64,000 nucleotides of DNA, taken from assembly GCA_963664945.1 (NCBI GenBank), contig OY761822.1, forward strand, positions 2,852,001-2,916,000, given 5' to 3'. Below the pieces are notes generated by a model, which did no database searches, had not been told where the DNA came from, and saw only the letters and a list, made by a program, of their open reading frames with translations. Source of the stretch: UBA6522 sp963664945 (GTDB lineage Bacteria > Pseudomonadota > Gammaproteobacteria > Steroidobacterales > Rariloculaceae). This document shows positions 18,067 through 25,442 of the stretch, piece after piece (position 1 is the stretch's first letter; every line of letters begins with the position of its first letter). A program made the translations under genes and the position numbers.

Positions 18067-18411
18067 TTGGATTTACGGCCCCCGTTCAGGCTCATGTCTC
18101 GTTGGACAAGGCTGGGTATTGCTATGGAAGTTCCTGTCAGTTTTGAGTGTCAAGTTAGGTCGAAATCTGGTTTCGCGAGAGACAGTGCAGTATTTGTGCT
18201 AAACGCGCCCGGTACGGTTGACAGTGATTTTACGGGTGAAATACAGGTTTTGCTTGCAAACTTTGGATGTGAACGATTTAAGGTTGAGCACCGCACTCGT
18301 ATCGCTCAGCTGGTCTTCGCTGCGATTCCGCAAGTAAAGTTGTTGTGTTCTGAAGCCCTGTCTAACGCTGAACGAGGCGAAGCAGGATTCGGAAGCACGG
18401 GTTTGCGCTGA
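18067..18411 (+). pseudogene. 5'-truncated dUTP diphosphatase (Dut) fragment
   Basis: The frame contains dUTPase motif 2 (QVRSKSGFA), motif 3 (LNAPGTVDSDFTGEI), motif 4 (RIAQLVF) and the C-terminal motif 5 (ERGEAGFGSTG) that closes over the active site. Motif 1 (normally DAGYDL) and the first third of the roughly 150-residue enzyme are missing: an in-frame TAG lies at 18064-18066, just before the first possible start, and homology begins only at about RLGIAMEVP. dUTPase hydrolyses dUTP to dUMP as a homotrimer, and loss of motif 1 should abolish it. It may be a scar of phage or plasmid DNA. The 250 bp between brxL and this fragment shows no other gene I can support. Confidence 0.7.
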
Positions 18412-18534
18412 CTGGTTGGCTTAGAAATGACGGCACTCTCCGGTGTGTTGGCTTTGACCAAAATTCGGTCAGCAGGGCCGTGAATCTGTCATGACAGTGC
18501 AGCGTGAGACGACAAGCTCTCGAAGAATTCGCCG

Positions 18535-18708
18535 GTGAAGAATGAGGTGCTTCACGTCTGGATTATCCCGATATGCATCGCCGCCGGTATAATCATTGCG
18601 CTTAATGCGTTGTCCAATGACACCACGTTGAAGCTTATAATTGGTTTACCTCTGTTGATGTTTCTGGCCTTGGGGTACAGTATTGTGGCGCAGAATCTGG
18701 ACATGTGA
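18535..18708 (+). CDS. 57-aa hydrophobic peptide with two predicted membrane helices
   Basis: A GTG at 18535 opens 57 codons ending in TGA at 18706-18708. The peptide starts KNEVLHV, has one hydrophobic stretch WIIPICIAAGIIIALNAL, a short polar turn SNDTTLK, a second stretch LIIGLPLLMFLALGYSIVA and a polar tail QNLDM. This is the pattern of a small helical hairpin membrane protein. The ribosome site is weak (GAAGAA region). It stands alone between the dUTPase scar and minus-strand genes. Small membrane peptides are common in defence and toxin loci, but no function can be read from the sequence. Confidence 0.45.
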   Translation: MKNEVLHVWIIPICIAAGIIIALNALSNDTTLKLIIGLPLLMFLALGYSIVAQNLDM

Positions 18709-18711
18709 GCG

Positions 18712-18942
18712 TTAGTGGTCCCAATAAGTCATGGTCGCCTTAACGCTCCCTTTTTGCGTCCTCCCTTGGGCTTGGCCGAAGCTCAAATCGAGGTCGGAGC
18801 CGCTCGGGTCGGCATGCTCGCGCCAGGTTGTCGTCGTCTTCACAGTACTGTCCTTGTGCCGATCCAGGGCATGGACCGCGTGAGCGGCAGTTAGGCGGAA
18901 TTGGCCAGGATGAGCCAGTCCTGAATTCAACGCAACCTCCAT
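18712..18942 (-). CDS. Doubtful small ORF downstream of the winged-helix fragment
   Basis: A 76-codon frame whose ATG (18942) lies inside the last codons of the winged-helix ORF on the same strand, so coupling is possible. The product is polar (TWREHADPSGSDLDLSFGQ) with no family that I recognise. It may be the shifted tail of a decayed gene rather than a protein in its own right. Confidence 0.22.
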   Translation of the reverse strand: MEVALNSGLAHPGQFRLTAAHAVHALDRHKDSTVKTTTTWREHADPSGSDLDLSFGQAQGRTQKGSVKATMTYWDH

Positions 18943-19223
18943 CGTGCCCCCCTGCCGTGACCCGTCAGCGCAACCAGTCCCCTGCTTTTCAATTTGGCAA
19001 AGTCTTCACGCAGCTGTCGCAAATTGGTCTCCGGTCCCAGCAAAGAACGAATCTCCCGAAGCGCCAAGGGCACATCCGCTTCAGACAGCAGCTCCAATAT
19101 CTCCCGTTGACGTTGCGTCAACTCGTCCACCATGTCCAGTTCGGTCAAGGCACCCCTGAACGCCTTGGCGGCCCGTCCGTGAGGGACCGCTTGCAGCGCA
19201 TGTGCGCACGCGGACCTCGCCAA
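18927..19223 (-). CDS. Winged-helix domain protein, probably the C-terminal remnant of a larger regulator
   Basis: The 98-codon frame holds a clear winged-helix tail: ELTQRQREILELLSEADVP (helix 1), LALREIRSLLG (helix 2), NLRQLREDFAKLKSRGLV (recognition helix) and a wing GHGRGARWRLR at the C-terminus. Such domains close proteins of the AlbA_2/RecG-like regulator type, which are several hundred residues long. Here only the end is present, preceded by about 30 residues without recognisable structure, so the 5' part is probably lost. It lies between the BREX locus and a hicBA pair on the opposite strand. Confidence 0.45.
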   Translation of the reverse strand: MARSACAHALQAVPHGRAAKAFRGALTELDMVDELTQRQREILELLSEADVPLALREIRSLLGPETNLRQLREDFAKLKSRGLVALTGHGRGARWRLR

Positions 19224-19324
19224 CCACCACAGTTACGACAATCTGATGAGTCTGTGAAGTCAATTCTGGAGTTGCAATTGCGCTGAGACGATGGTTCCAT
19301 TCGATGGATCGCGCGGAACATGGA

Positions 19325-19552
19325 CTATCGGCGATACGCCACGAACTCCTGCGCGGAGAGCCCGACATCACGGGCGATGCGGCGCAGCAAGATTGGCGAC
19401 AAATCCCGCCCACGATGCACCGGCACGGTCGTTACGCGACCGTCTTCATGACGAAATCGTTTGTGCGAACCTCGCTGGCGAGTTTCCTTGAATCCAAGCG
19501 CGGCGAGAATGGCGATAACTTCGCGAGGCTTCAGAACAGGTAAGGAAGACAC
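19325..19552 (-). CDS. hicA: HicA-family mRNA interferase toxin
   Basis: 75 residues with the HicA double-stranded RNA-binding-like fold: KPREVIAILAALGFKETRQR, the catalytic His in GSHKRF, then VTTVPVHRGRDLSPILLRRI and a final LSAQEFVAY helix. HicA cleaves mRNA and is neutralised by HicB. The ATG is 6 bases after the stop of the upstream antitoxin gene, so the pair is one transcript. Length and motif are complete, so the toxin is probably functional. Confidence 0.9.
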   Translation of the reverse strand: MSSLPVLKPREVIAILAALGFKETRQRGSHKRFRHEDGRVTTVPVHRGRDLSPILLRRIARDVGLSAQEFVAYRR

Positions 19553-19558
19553 CCCGTC

Positions 19559-19789
19559 TCAGGCCACCAGGACAACCTGAGTGCCGACGAACTCGCCCGC
19601 CATCGCGGGCGCGCCATCGACGAGGATCATTGTGATGACTTCCGTCAGATTGTCGTTGAGTTCTTCAAACGTCTCGGCTTGGCTGTGCGCGCCGGGAAAG
19701 CCCGGCACATAGCCCACAAAAAGCCCTGTGTCCGGGCAGCGTTCGATAACGGCCGTGTAACTGTGCATTGGCTGTACCTCGACTTGCAA
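19559..19789 (-). CDS. hicB: HicB-family antitoxin
   Basis: Up to 76 residues; an internal ATG at 19768 (MHSYTAVIERC) may be the true start. It shows the HicB partial RNase H-like fold: YTAVIERCPDTGLFVGYVPG, then FPGAHSQAETFEELNDNLTEVI. It ends with a hydrophobic strand FVGTQVVLVA and lacks the C-terminal DNA-binding HTH found in longer HicB proteins, so autoregulation may be weaker or act through another protein. It is encoded directly upstream of hicA, the usual order for antitoxin-first pairs. Confidence 0.88.
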   Translation of the reverse strand: MQVEVQPMHSYTAVIERCPDTGLFVGYVPGFPGAHSQAETFEELNDNLTEVITMILVDGAPAMAGEFVGTQVVLVA

Positions 19790-20102
19790 TCCTCCGAATC
19801 ATTCTAGCAGTCATGCGGCGACCCGCGCTTGCCTCAGCCTCCTCAGGTGCCTGTCCGCCCGCACCATGAAGGGTACGCACTGAGTTGGCTAGAACCGTAA
19901 GACGGTGTGTGCAAGCCGGATTGCGGTTTGAAACGCAGGCATGGGCGGCGGGCTCTTGCAGGGACCGCCGCCGGTGCGGAGAAGCAACCGTTTGGCCGGT
20001 CCGAACAGGCGGCGATATCGGCCGATCACAGCGCCGGCCCTGCTTCGTTGGCTGTCCGGTCCGACAACGTCAAGCCATCTGAATGTCATGGATGGCGCAT
20101 TG
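19790..20102 (-). other. Intergenic stretch between hicBA and the recombinases
   Basis: About 310 bp. It should include the hicBA promoter next to 19790. I see no supported gene and no tRNA-like segment; the short frames here look like chance. Confidence 0.5.
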
Positions 20103-21311
20103 TCATATCCAGCGCCCGTAAGTGCGGCGGGCACGGAAACGGGGTTGGGGCAGGCTGTTGGAGAGATCCATCGCTTCTGCTACAAGTCCGCCGACTTTCT
20201 CCGCCGTCTTGACCAGGTGGCCGTCGGCCAGATGAGCATACCCCGCCGTGGTCTCGTGGCGCCGGTGACCGAGCAGCCTGCCCACCAGCGGCAGGTTCTC
20301 TCCCGACATGACGGCGTGACTTGCCGCGGTGTGGCGCAGGTCGTGGAGCCGAAGGCTGCCGAGGTTGGCGTGCGCGCGAACGGTGTGCCAGCACCTGACG
20401 ATGTTGTAGGGAGAACGACGCCCGGCGTTGTTCGGGAACAGGAACGCGTCCTTGCGCCGGGAACCCGGCAACGCATCGACGATGGCCCGCGCGGACGCGC
20501 CCAGCGGCACCGAGCGCGGGCCGGTCTTGGAATCGGGCAGCACGATGGCGTTCTCTGCGATATCGCGCCAACGCAGATTGACGATCTCTCCGCGGCGGCA
20601 GCCGGTGAGCGCCAGCAGCCGGATCGCGGCGACGGCCTCCGGCCACCGGGACTCATGCGCTTCGAGCGCACGTCCGAGCCGCGCCAGCTCGTCATGGTCC
20701 AGAAACCGAGCGATGTTGCGCCTCGGGTTCTTCCTGATGCCGAGGCAGGGATTCGTGCCGTGCTCCCGGAAACCCCATTCCTCGGCCCGGTACATCATCG
20801 AGCGTAGGATCTCGAACGCGCGGTTGGCCGCGCCGGGCCTGTCCCGGCTCGCGGCGTCGAACCATTCGGCCACGTCCTCCGGGCCGACGCGGTCCACAAG
20901 CATGCGTCCGAAGGCCGGCAGGATGCGGGCCTTGAGATAGATGCGCACGGTCTTGCGACCGGACGGCTTCCAGTACGGATCGCACCGGCGCAGGTATTCC
21001 CGGGCAAACGCCTTCATCGTCGGGGTCCGCTTTTCCCGGAGAATGTCTTCTGCCGGGTTGTCTCCCGCGCGGATGCGCTGGAGCAGGTCGAGGGCGCGCC
21101 GGCGCGCCTGGGCCAGGCTCATTTCCCCGTACCGGGCGATCACCATGCGGCGGCTCCTGCCCTCGATACGGGCCTGCACGATCCAGACCTTGCGGCCCGA
21201 GGGGTGGATGCGCAACCCGAATCCGGGCAAGGCCTTGTCGAACAGGATGGTGTCCTTCTCGCTGGCCTTGCTTTGTCGCGCCAGCCGCGCGGTGAGCTTA
21301 ACCCTTGGCAT
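20103..21311 (-). CDS. Tyrosine recombinase (integrase), second of a tandem pair
   Basis: About 402 residues from the ATG at 21311. An N-terminal arm-type DNA-binding domain (LPGFGLRIHPSGRKVWIVQA) precedes a core-binding domain (about 100-200) and a complete catalytic domain with the R of GCRRGEIVNLRW, the Lys of LPDSKTGPRSVPL, HxxR in LHDLRHTAAS, the second His in LGHRRHETT and the nucleophile Tyr in AGYAHL. All catalytic residues are present, so it should be active in site-specific integration or excision. The start overlaps the end of the first recombinase by 14 bases, so the pair is co-translated. An upstream in-frame codon (21350) lies deeper in the first gene and is unlikely. Confidence 0.9.
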   Translation of the reverse strand: MPRVKLTARLARQSKASEKDTILFDKALPGFGLRIHPSGRKVWIVQARIEGRSRRMVIARYGEMSLAQARRRALDLLQRIRAGDNPAEDILREKRTPTMKAFAREYLRRCDPYWKPSGRKTVRIYLKARILPAFGRMLVDRVGPEDVAEWFDAASRDRPGAANRAFEILRSMMYRAEEWGFREHGTNPCLGIRKNPRRNIARFLDHDELARLGRALEAHESRWPEAVAAIRLLALTGCRRGEIVNLRWRDIAENAIVLPDSKTGPRSVPLGASARAIVDALPGSRRKDAFLFPNNAGRRSPYNIVRCWHTVRAHANLGSLRLHDLRHTAASHAVMSGENLPLVGRLLGHRRHETTAGYAHLADGHLVKTAEKVGGLVAEAMDLSNSLPQPRFRARRTYGRWI

Positions 21312-22488
21312 GGCGGGTCCTCCGTGTGCGCTTTGGAATCTTGCCTTCAAGCGCTGCGCTCAGTCGCGCCGACACGCGGTCGGCGGCCTCTGTCACGGAT
21401 TGGTCGGACAGGTGCACGTAGCGCTCGGTGGTCTCGACCAGCGCGTGACCGAGCAACTTCGCGATGGTCACCATGTCCACCCCGTTCATGGCGGCGACCG
21501 ACGCCCAGGTGTGGCGCAGGTCGTGAAGCCGCACGCCCGGCAGTCCAGCCTCGATTCGAATGCGGTTCCAGTGAAACGTGATGTTGTCCAGGGGCCGCGT
21601 CGGCGGGCGGTTGGGGAATAGAAACGGGCAATCCTCGCTGTAGCGCGGGATGGTGTCGATGACGGCCCGAGCCGCATTCGACAGCCAGACCGTGTGCGGC
21701 CCGGACTTGGAATCGGGGAGGAAAATCCGCTTGCCCTTGATCCACTCCCATTCGAGGGTGCGGATTTCTCCCACTCGGCAGCCGGTGAGCATCAGCAGGC
21801 GCACGATGGCGACGACGTTGGGACACCAGAACTCGTCGCGGGTCAGCACGGCGTTGAGCCGGGCCATTTCCTCCGCCGACAGGTACCGCTCCTTCGGCTT
21901 CATCCTGTAGCGCTTTGTGTTCTTGCAGGGGTTGGTGTTGTGAGCGCGGTAGCCCCAGCGCTCGGCCATTTGCATCATCACGGACAGGACCGGCATGGAA
22001 CGATTGGCGACGCCGGGCCTTTCGCTCATGGAGGCGAACCATTCCTTGACCTGTTCGCCCGTGATAGCGTCCACGGTCGTATCGCCGAAGGTGGGCAGGA
22101 TGTACCTGCGCACGATGCGGGTGTTGGTGTCCCGCGTCCGAGGTTTCCAGCGATGGGCCTGGCGGTCGAGGAACTCCTCGGCGAAGGCGGTCATCGGGTG
22201 TCCCGGCGTGCGGGGGCCGATGACGACCTTGGCCGGTTCAGTGAAGCTGGCGATGAGCCTGCGGGCCTCTCGGCGGGCATGGGGGACGGTGAGCGTTGCG
22301 GCGTCGCCGAGGTTGGCGTAGCGTCGGCGCCCGTGCACCGCACGCTCCAGGGTGTAGGTGCGCGTCCCGGTCGGGAGAACCCGAAGGATCAGTCCCGTGA
22401 CCACATCGTCGCGGATGTCGTAGCGCTTCGAGCGGGGTTTGGCGGCTCGCACGCGGCGGGCGAAGGTGGATTTCGGTTTGTCGGACAT
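21298..22488 (-). CDS. Tyrosine recombinase (integrase), first of a tandem pair
   Basis: 396 residues starting MSDKPKSTFARRVR. It has a basic arm-binding domain (VTGLILRVLPTGTRTYTLER), a SAM-like core-binding domain and a full catalytic set: Arg in GCRVGEIRTLEW, Lys in LPDSKSGPHTVWL, HxxR in LHDLRHTWAS, His in LGHALVETT and Tyr in ERYVHL. It is a paralog of the downstream recombinase, with about a third of positions alike by eye. Tandem recombinases of this kind usually mark one end of an integrative island, here most simply the one carrying BREX and hicBA. I found no tRNA next to it, so the attachment site is not identified. Confidence 0.9.
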   Translation of the reverse strand: MSDKPKSTFARRVRAAKPRSKRYDIRDDVVTGLILRVLPTGTRTYTLERAVHGRRRYANLGDAATLTVPHARREARRLIASFTEPAKVVIGPRTPGHPMTAFAEEFLDRQAHRWKPRTRDTNTRIVRRYILPTFGDTTVDAITGEQVKEWFASMSERPGVANRSMPVLSVMMQMAERWGYRAHNTNPCKNTKRYRMKPKERYLSAEEMARLNAVLTRDEFWCPNVVAIVRLLMLTGCRVGEIRTLEWEWIKGKRIFLPDSKSGPHTVWLSNAARAVIDTIPRYSEDCPFLFPNRPPTRPLDNITFHWNRIRIEAGLPGVRLHDLRHTWASVAAMNGVDMVTIAKLLGHALVETTERYVHLSDQSVTEAADRVSARLSAALEGKIPKRTRRTRHAKG

Positions 22489-22670
22489 GTTGGCGGCTCC
22501 TAGTCAGGGCCGCGCGGCTGAGGCGTCGTACAGGAAGCGGCCGCGGCGGCGTTTCTACTTGGAAGCCGTGCGAGGGCGGGGAACCGTTAGGTCCTTAAGT
22601 CACTGACATTACGGGCGTTTCCGTCCAGTCATGCGACCACGGACGCCGGTGGGAAGGGCATCGAAGATGC

Positions 22671-22773
22671 GTGTGGTGTGTGTGTGGGGGGGGCGTGTGT
22701 GTGTGTGTGTGTGTGTGGGCGTGTGTGTGTGGGCGTGTGTGGGCGTGTGTGGGCGTGTGTGGGCGTGTGTGTG
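22671..22773. repeat. GT-rich microsatellite with four perfect decamer repeats
   Basis: About 100 bp of alternating GT broken by G runs. The 3' part contains four consecutive perfect copies of GGGCGTGTGT (22731-22770), and the 5' part has a run of eight or more Gs followed by (GT)n. Alternating purine-pyrimidine DNA of this kind can adopt Z-form and is prone to slippage. It lies in the roughly 440-bp gap (22489-22930) between the recombinases and the esterase; the rest of that gap shows no supported gene. Confidence 0.9.
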
Positions 22774-22930
22774 CCGAGTGCCCAAACGCCGCTGCACGCA
22801 GTACCTTGTCAAGCTATCGGCATAATCCCCGTCCAATTCTGCGCGGGCAGCCTCGCGTCAATTGTTGTGTGGGCAACTTCGTGTCCGATTCTACGCGAAC
22901 GATCCCGCTCGCCGTGCAGGACAAGCCATG

Positions 22931-24424
22931 TCAGTCCCTTGTTCGAAACGGGGATGCCGGCAGCCCTGCGCCATTGATCAGATTGCCCTCCGGATCGTCC
23001 GCCCAGGCATAGCGCGCCTGGACCGGCGCCGGTACATCGGGGCTGGTGAGAATGACCGAGCTCCCGGCGATGCTGGCCTCGGGCTTGACGAACTCGCCAT
23101 CCGGTCCCGCCAACTCGAATCCCACCAGCGGTCCGCCGCGTCCCTGCAGCCCCGAACCGGCATGGTCGAACCAGAGCCGCAGCGCGGAACCCTGTCGCGT
23201 TGTCTGCCGGTACATCGGTCCCGAGTATTCCAGACCCTGCTCCCCGTACGCGATGGCGCGCGCGGCCAGCGCCAGCCGCAGGCCCGCGTCCTGCTTGTTG
23301 CCCGGGTGTATATCGTTCGAATCGCCGATGTCGATCGTCACCGCCATGCCAGTGCCGGCGAGTCCAAGCGCCGTGGCCTGAGCTTCCCGCAGTTCCGGCC
23401 ACTCGCTGTTCTCGACGACGCGGGCAAAGTTGGGCAGTTGCACGAAGAGGAAAGGGAAGTCGCCCTGGCCCCATTCGTGCCGCCAGTCCTCGATCAGCGA
23501 GCGAAACAGCCGGCGGTAGAGAAACGCCTGACGGTTGTTGGCGTCGTTTTCGCCCTGGTACCAGATCACGCCGCGTATCGGGTACGGCGCCAGGGGCGCG
23601 ATCATCGCGTTGAACAGCCACGACGGTGTTGCCGACGGGTTCAGGGTGCGCGGGCGCGGGGGCCTTCGCGGGGCCTCTTCTCCCGCAGCTTCAGCCTCCG
23701 CGGCCCGCCGTTCCCAGTCGGCGAAAGCGGCATCGTAGTCCGGTTTCAGCCTTTCCCCTTCCGCCTTGAATTCCGCCGCGAATTTCGCCAGCGCAGGGTC
23801 GGCCGCAAACGCGCGCGTACTCGTCCAGGACTGGGCAGGCGTCCCGCCCCAGGCCGATTGAATGATCCCGAACGGGACGCCGAGTTCGGTGTGCAGATGG
23901 CGTGCGAAAAAATACGCGAGACCCGAAAACTCGCCCGCCGTCGCGGGCGTAACGACCCGCCATTCGCCTTCGACATCGTCCTGGCGTGTATCCGCGGCCT
24001 TGCGCACGACCCTGAAATAGCGAATGCCGGGATATTGCGCCGCCGCGGTCTCCCGCTCCGCGTCATTGGCACGCTCGAGCGGCCACTCCATGTTGGACTG
24101 GCCCGAGCCGACCCATACGTCGCCGACGAGAACGTCGCTCAGCCGGATCGAATTCCCGCCATCGATCGCGAGTTCGTAGGGTCCCCCCGCCTCGGCGGGT
24201 TCAAGGTAGGCCTCCCAGCGGCCGTCGGGCGATGCGGTGGCAACGGCCGTTTCCCCGCGAAAGGCAACGCTGACCGTTTCGCCGGGGTCGGCCCAGCCCC
24301 AGACGTGGACCGGCATGTCGCGCTGCACGACCATGTGGTCGCCGAACAGCGCCGGGACCCGCACATCGGCCCAAAGGTTGGCCGACAGGGCGGTATTGAC
24401 AAGCACCAGCAGCAAGAATCTCAT
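22931..24424 (-). CDS. Exported sialate O-acetylesterase (SGNH hydrolase family)
   Basis: About 497 residues from the ATG at 24424, chosen because it begins a classic signal peptide (MRFLLLVLVNTALSANLWA). The mature protein shows the family layout: an N-terminal jelly-roll-like part (FGDHMVVQRDMPVHVWGWA), the SGNH block I Ser in VGSGQSNMEWPL, the GIIQSAWGGT block, WYQGENDAN, and the distal catalytic His in DIHPGNKQ. Such enzymes remove O-acetyl groups from sialic acids or from plant and algal glycans such as acetylated xylan in the periplasm. The neighbouring xylose genes and other glycan hydrolases fit a glycan role. A proline/alanine-rich insert (EAAGEEAPRRPPRPRT) lies in the middle. Confidence 0.9.
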   Translation of the reverse strand: MRFLLLVLVNTALSANLWADVRVPALFGDHMVVQRDMPVHVWGWADPGETVSVAFRGETAVATASPDGRWEAYLEPAEAGGPYELAIDGGNSIRLSDVLVGDVWVGSGQSNMEWPLERANDAERETAAAQYPGIRYFRVVRKAADTRQDDVEGEWRVVTPATAGEFSGLAYFFARHLHTELGVPFGIIQSAWGGTPAQSWTSTRAFAADPALAKFAAEFKAEGERLKPDYDAAFADWERRAAEAEAAGEEAPRRPPRPRTLNPSATPSWLFNAMIAPLAPYPIRGVIWYQGENDANNRQAFLYRRLFRSLIEDWRHEWGQGDFPFLFVQLPNFARVVENSEWPELREAQATALGLAGTGMAVTIDIGDSNDIHPGNKQDAGLRLALAARAIAYGEQGLEYSGPMYRQTTRQGSALRLWFDHAGSGLQGRGGPLVGFELAGPDGEFVKPEASIAGSSVILTSPDVPAPVQARYAWADDPEGNLINGAGLPASPFRTRD

Positions 24425-24503
24425 CGGACACCCATTGTTATTCGCGTTCGAGCGGCATTCTATCCCATGTGCGGTTTCGCCAAGTGTGCAGACCGACCGT
24501 GCG

Positions 24504-24911
24504 CTACGGGGCGCCTGTCCGCAGGACAAGCGCGCCAACGCGCGTGATCGCTTCAAACTGAGAGTCGAATGTGAGCACGGCCGCTCCCGCGCGTACGGCC
24601 GTGGCCGCGACCCAAAGGTCGTTGGTCGGCAACGGACGGCCTCGGGCACGCAAGTCCGCGTGGATTTCGCCGAATATCCTCGCGACGCTCGAGTCCATGG
24701 GAAGCACTTCCACGACGGGGTGCGCCAGAAACTCACCGAGTTGGGCCTCATTCTCGTCGGTGCGGGCGCCGGACAAAAAACCTGCCCATAACTCACCCAG
24801 GACGACACTTGGAATTCCGATCCACTGTGCGCGGTCGATGTGGGCGACGACGCGGGGTTCGCCGCGCCGGAAATTGCTGTAGGCGGAGGTGTCCAGGCAA
24901 AATCGGTTCAC
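24504..24911 (-). CDS. vapC: PIN-domain ribonuclease toxin (VapC family)
   Basis: About 135 residues from the GTG at 24911, which overlaps the antitoxin stop by 4 bases. PIN-domain acidic residues are in place: the first Asp in FCLDTSAYSNF, the Glu in VVLGELWAGF, and the distal acidic pair in LPTNDLWVAATA and LTFDSQFEAI. VapC toxins cleave specific tRNAs or rRNA with magnesium. The full-length fold and intact acidic residues suggest an active toxin held by the VapB-like protein encoded just upstream. Confidence 0.9.
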   Translation of the reverse strand: MNRFCLDTSAYSNFRRGEPRVVAHIDRAQWIGIPSVVLGELWAGFLSGARTDENEAQLGEFLAHPVVEVLPMDSSVARIFGEIHADLRARGRPLPTNDLWVAATAVRAGAAVLTFDSQFEAITRVGALVLRTGAP

Positions 24912-25156
24912 CGCCAGATCTCGGCGTCGACCTCGGCAAGGCACGCCACTGCGTCCTCGAATTGCCTGAACTCCTCTTCACTCCATGTCCCGGCAAGTCG
25001 ATGCAGGCCGTTGCTGCGGATGTTGCCGCTCAATTCCAGAGATTCCTCGATCAAGGCGAGCACGGTGCGGTTTAGCGAAAGCCCCCGGCGGCGTTTCTCT
25101 TCGTCGAGCGCGGCAGCCATTTCCGGCGACACGTTCCGGACGGTCATGGTGTTCAT
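24908..25156 (-). CDS. vapB: Ribbon-helix-helix antitoxin of the VapBC pair
   Basis: 82 residues. The N-terminus MTVRNVSPEMAAALDEEKRR and LSLNRTVLALIEESL form a ribbon-helix-helix DNA-binding unit. The acidic C-terminal half (WSEEEFRQFEDAVACL) should wrap the toxin. It binds its own promoter as a dimer in known systems; a matching inverted repeat is visible 35-65 bp upstream. It is translationally coupled with the toxin. Confidence 0.85.
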   Translation of the reverse strand: MNTMTVRNVSPEMAAALDEEKRRRGLSLNRTVLALIEESLELSGNIRSNGLHRLAGTWSEEEFRQFEDAVACLAEVDAEIWR

Positions 25157-25189
25157 GCAGCGCTCCGAAGTGCAATCATTTTCTGAAGC

Positions 25190-25219
25190 TGCATGATAGC
25201 AAACTCATGCAGTCATGCA
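25190..25219 (-). promoter_or_regulatory. Probable VapB operator: inverted repeat TGCATGA-N8-TCATGCA plus a third half-site
   Basis: TGCATGA at 25190-25196 and TCATGCA at 25205-25211 form a perfect 7-bp inverted repeat with an 8-base spacer, and another TCATGCA follows at 25213-25219. The array lies just upstream of the antitoxin start, where ribbon-helix-helix antitoxins bind paired half-sites. Function is inferred from position and symmetry. Confidence 0.5.
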
Positions 25220-25266
25220 TGGTTGGATGCACCCTTCGGCATGAGCTGAGGGAGAACAACGGGAAT

Positions 25267-25315
25267 ATTCGACCGACGGGCAAGGCAGCCGGCCGGGATG
25301 CATCGTCGGTCGAAT
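25267..25315. repeat. Imperfectly spaced 12-bp inverted repeat
   Basis: ATTCGACCGACG at 25267-25278 is matched by its exact complement CGTCGGTCGAAT at 25304-25315, with a GC-rich spacer. It lies between the vapBC promoter and the 3' end of xylA and could be a terminator for xylBA or the remains of a small repeat. A related 5' part (GGGAATATTCGACCG) recurs near 39288. Confidence 0.5.
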
Positions 25316-25442
25316 GCCGCGTTCACAAGCGCGCATCTGCTTTGTTGCCGTCTCTTGACGTATGTCCAATACGTCGGCGGGACGCGCCTTGCCACGAACC
25401 GCGTGGCTATCGCCGATGCGACAGAACAGGCTTGACTCGACG

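Noticed and set aside
22671..22773. GT-rich tract considered as a CRISPR array or telomere-like repeat
   Set aside because: Units are 2-10 bp with no spacers and no cas genes; it is a plain microsatellite.
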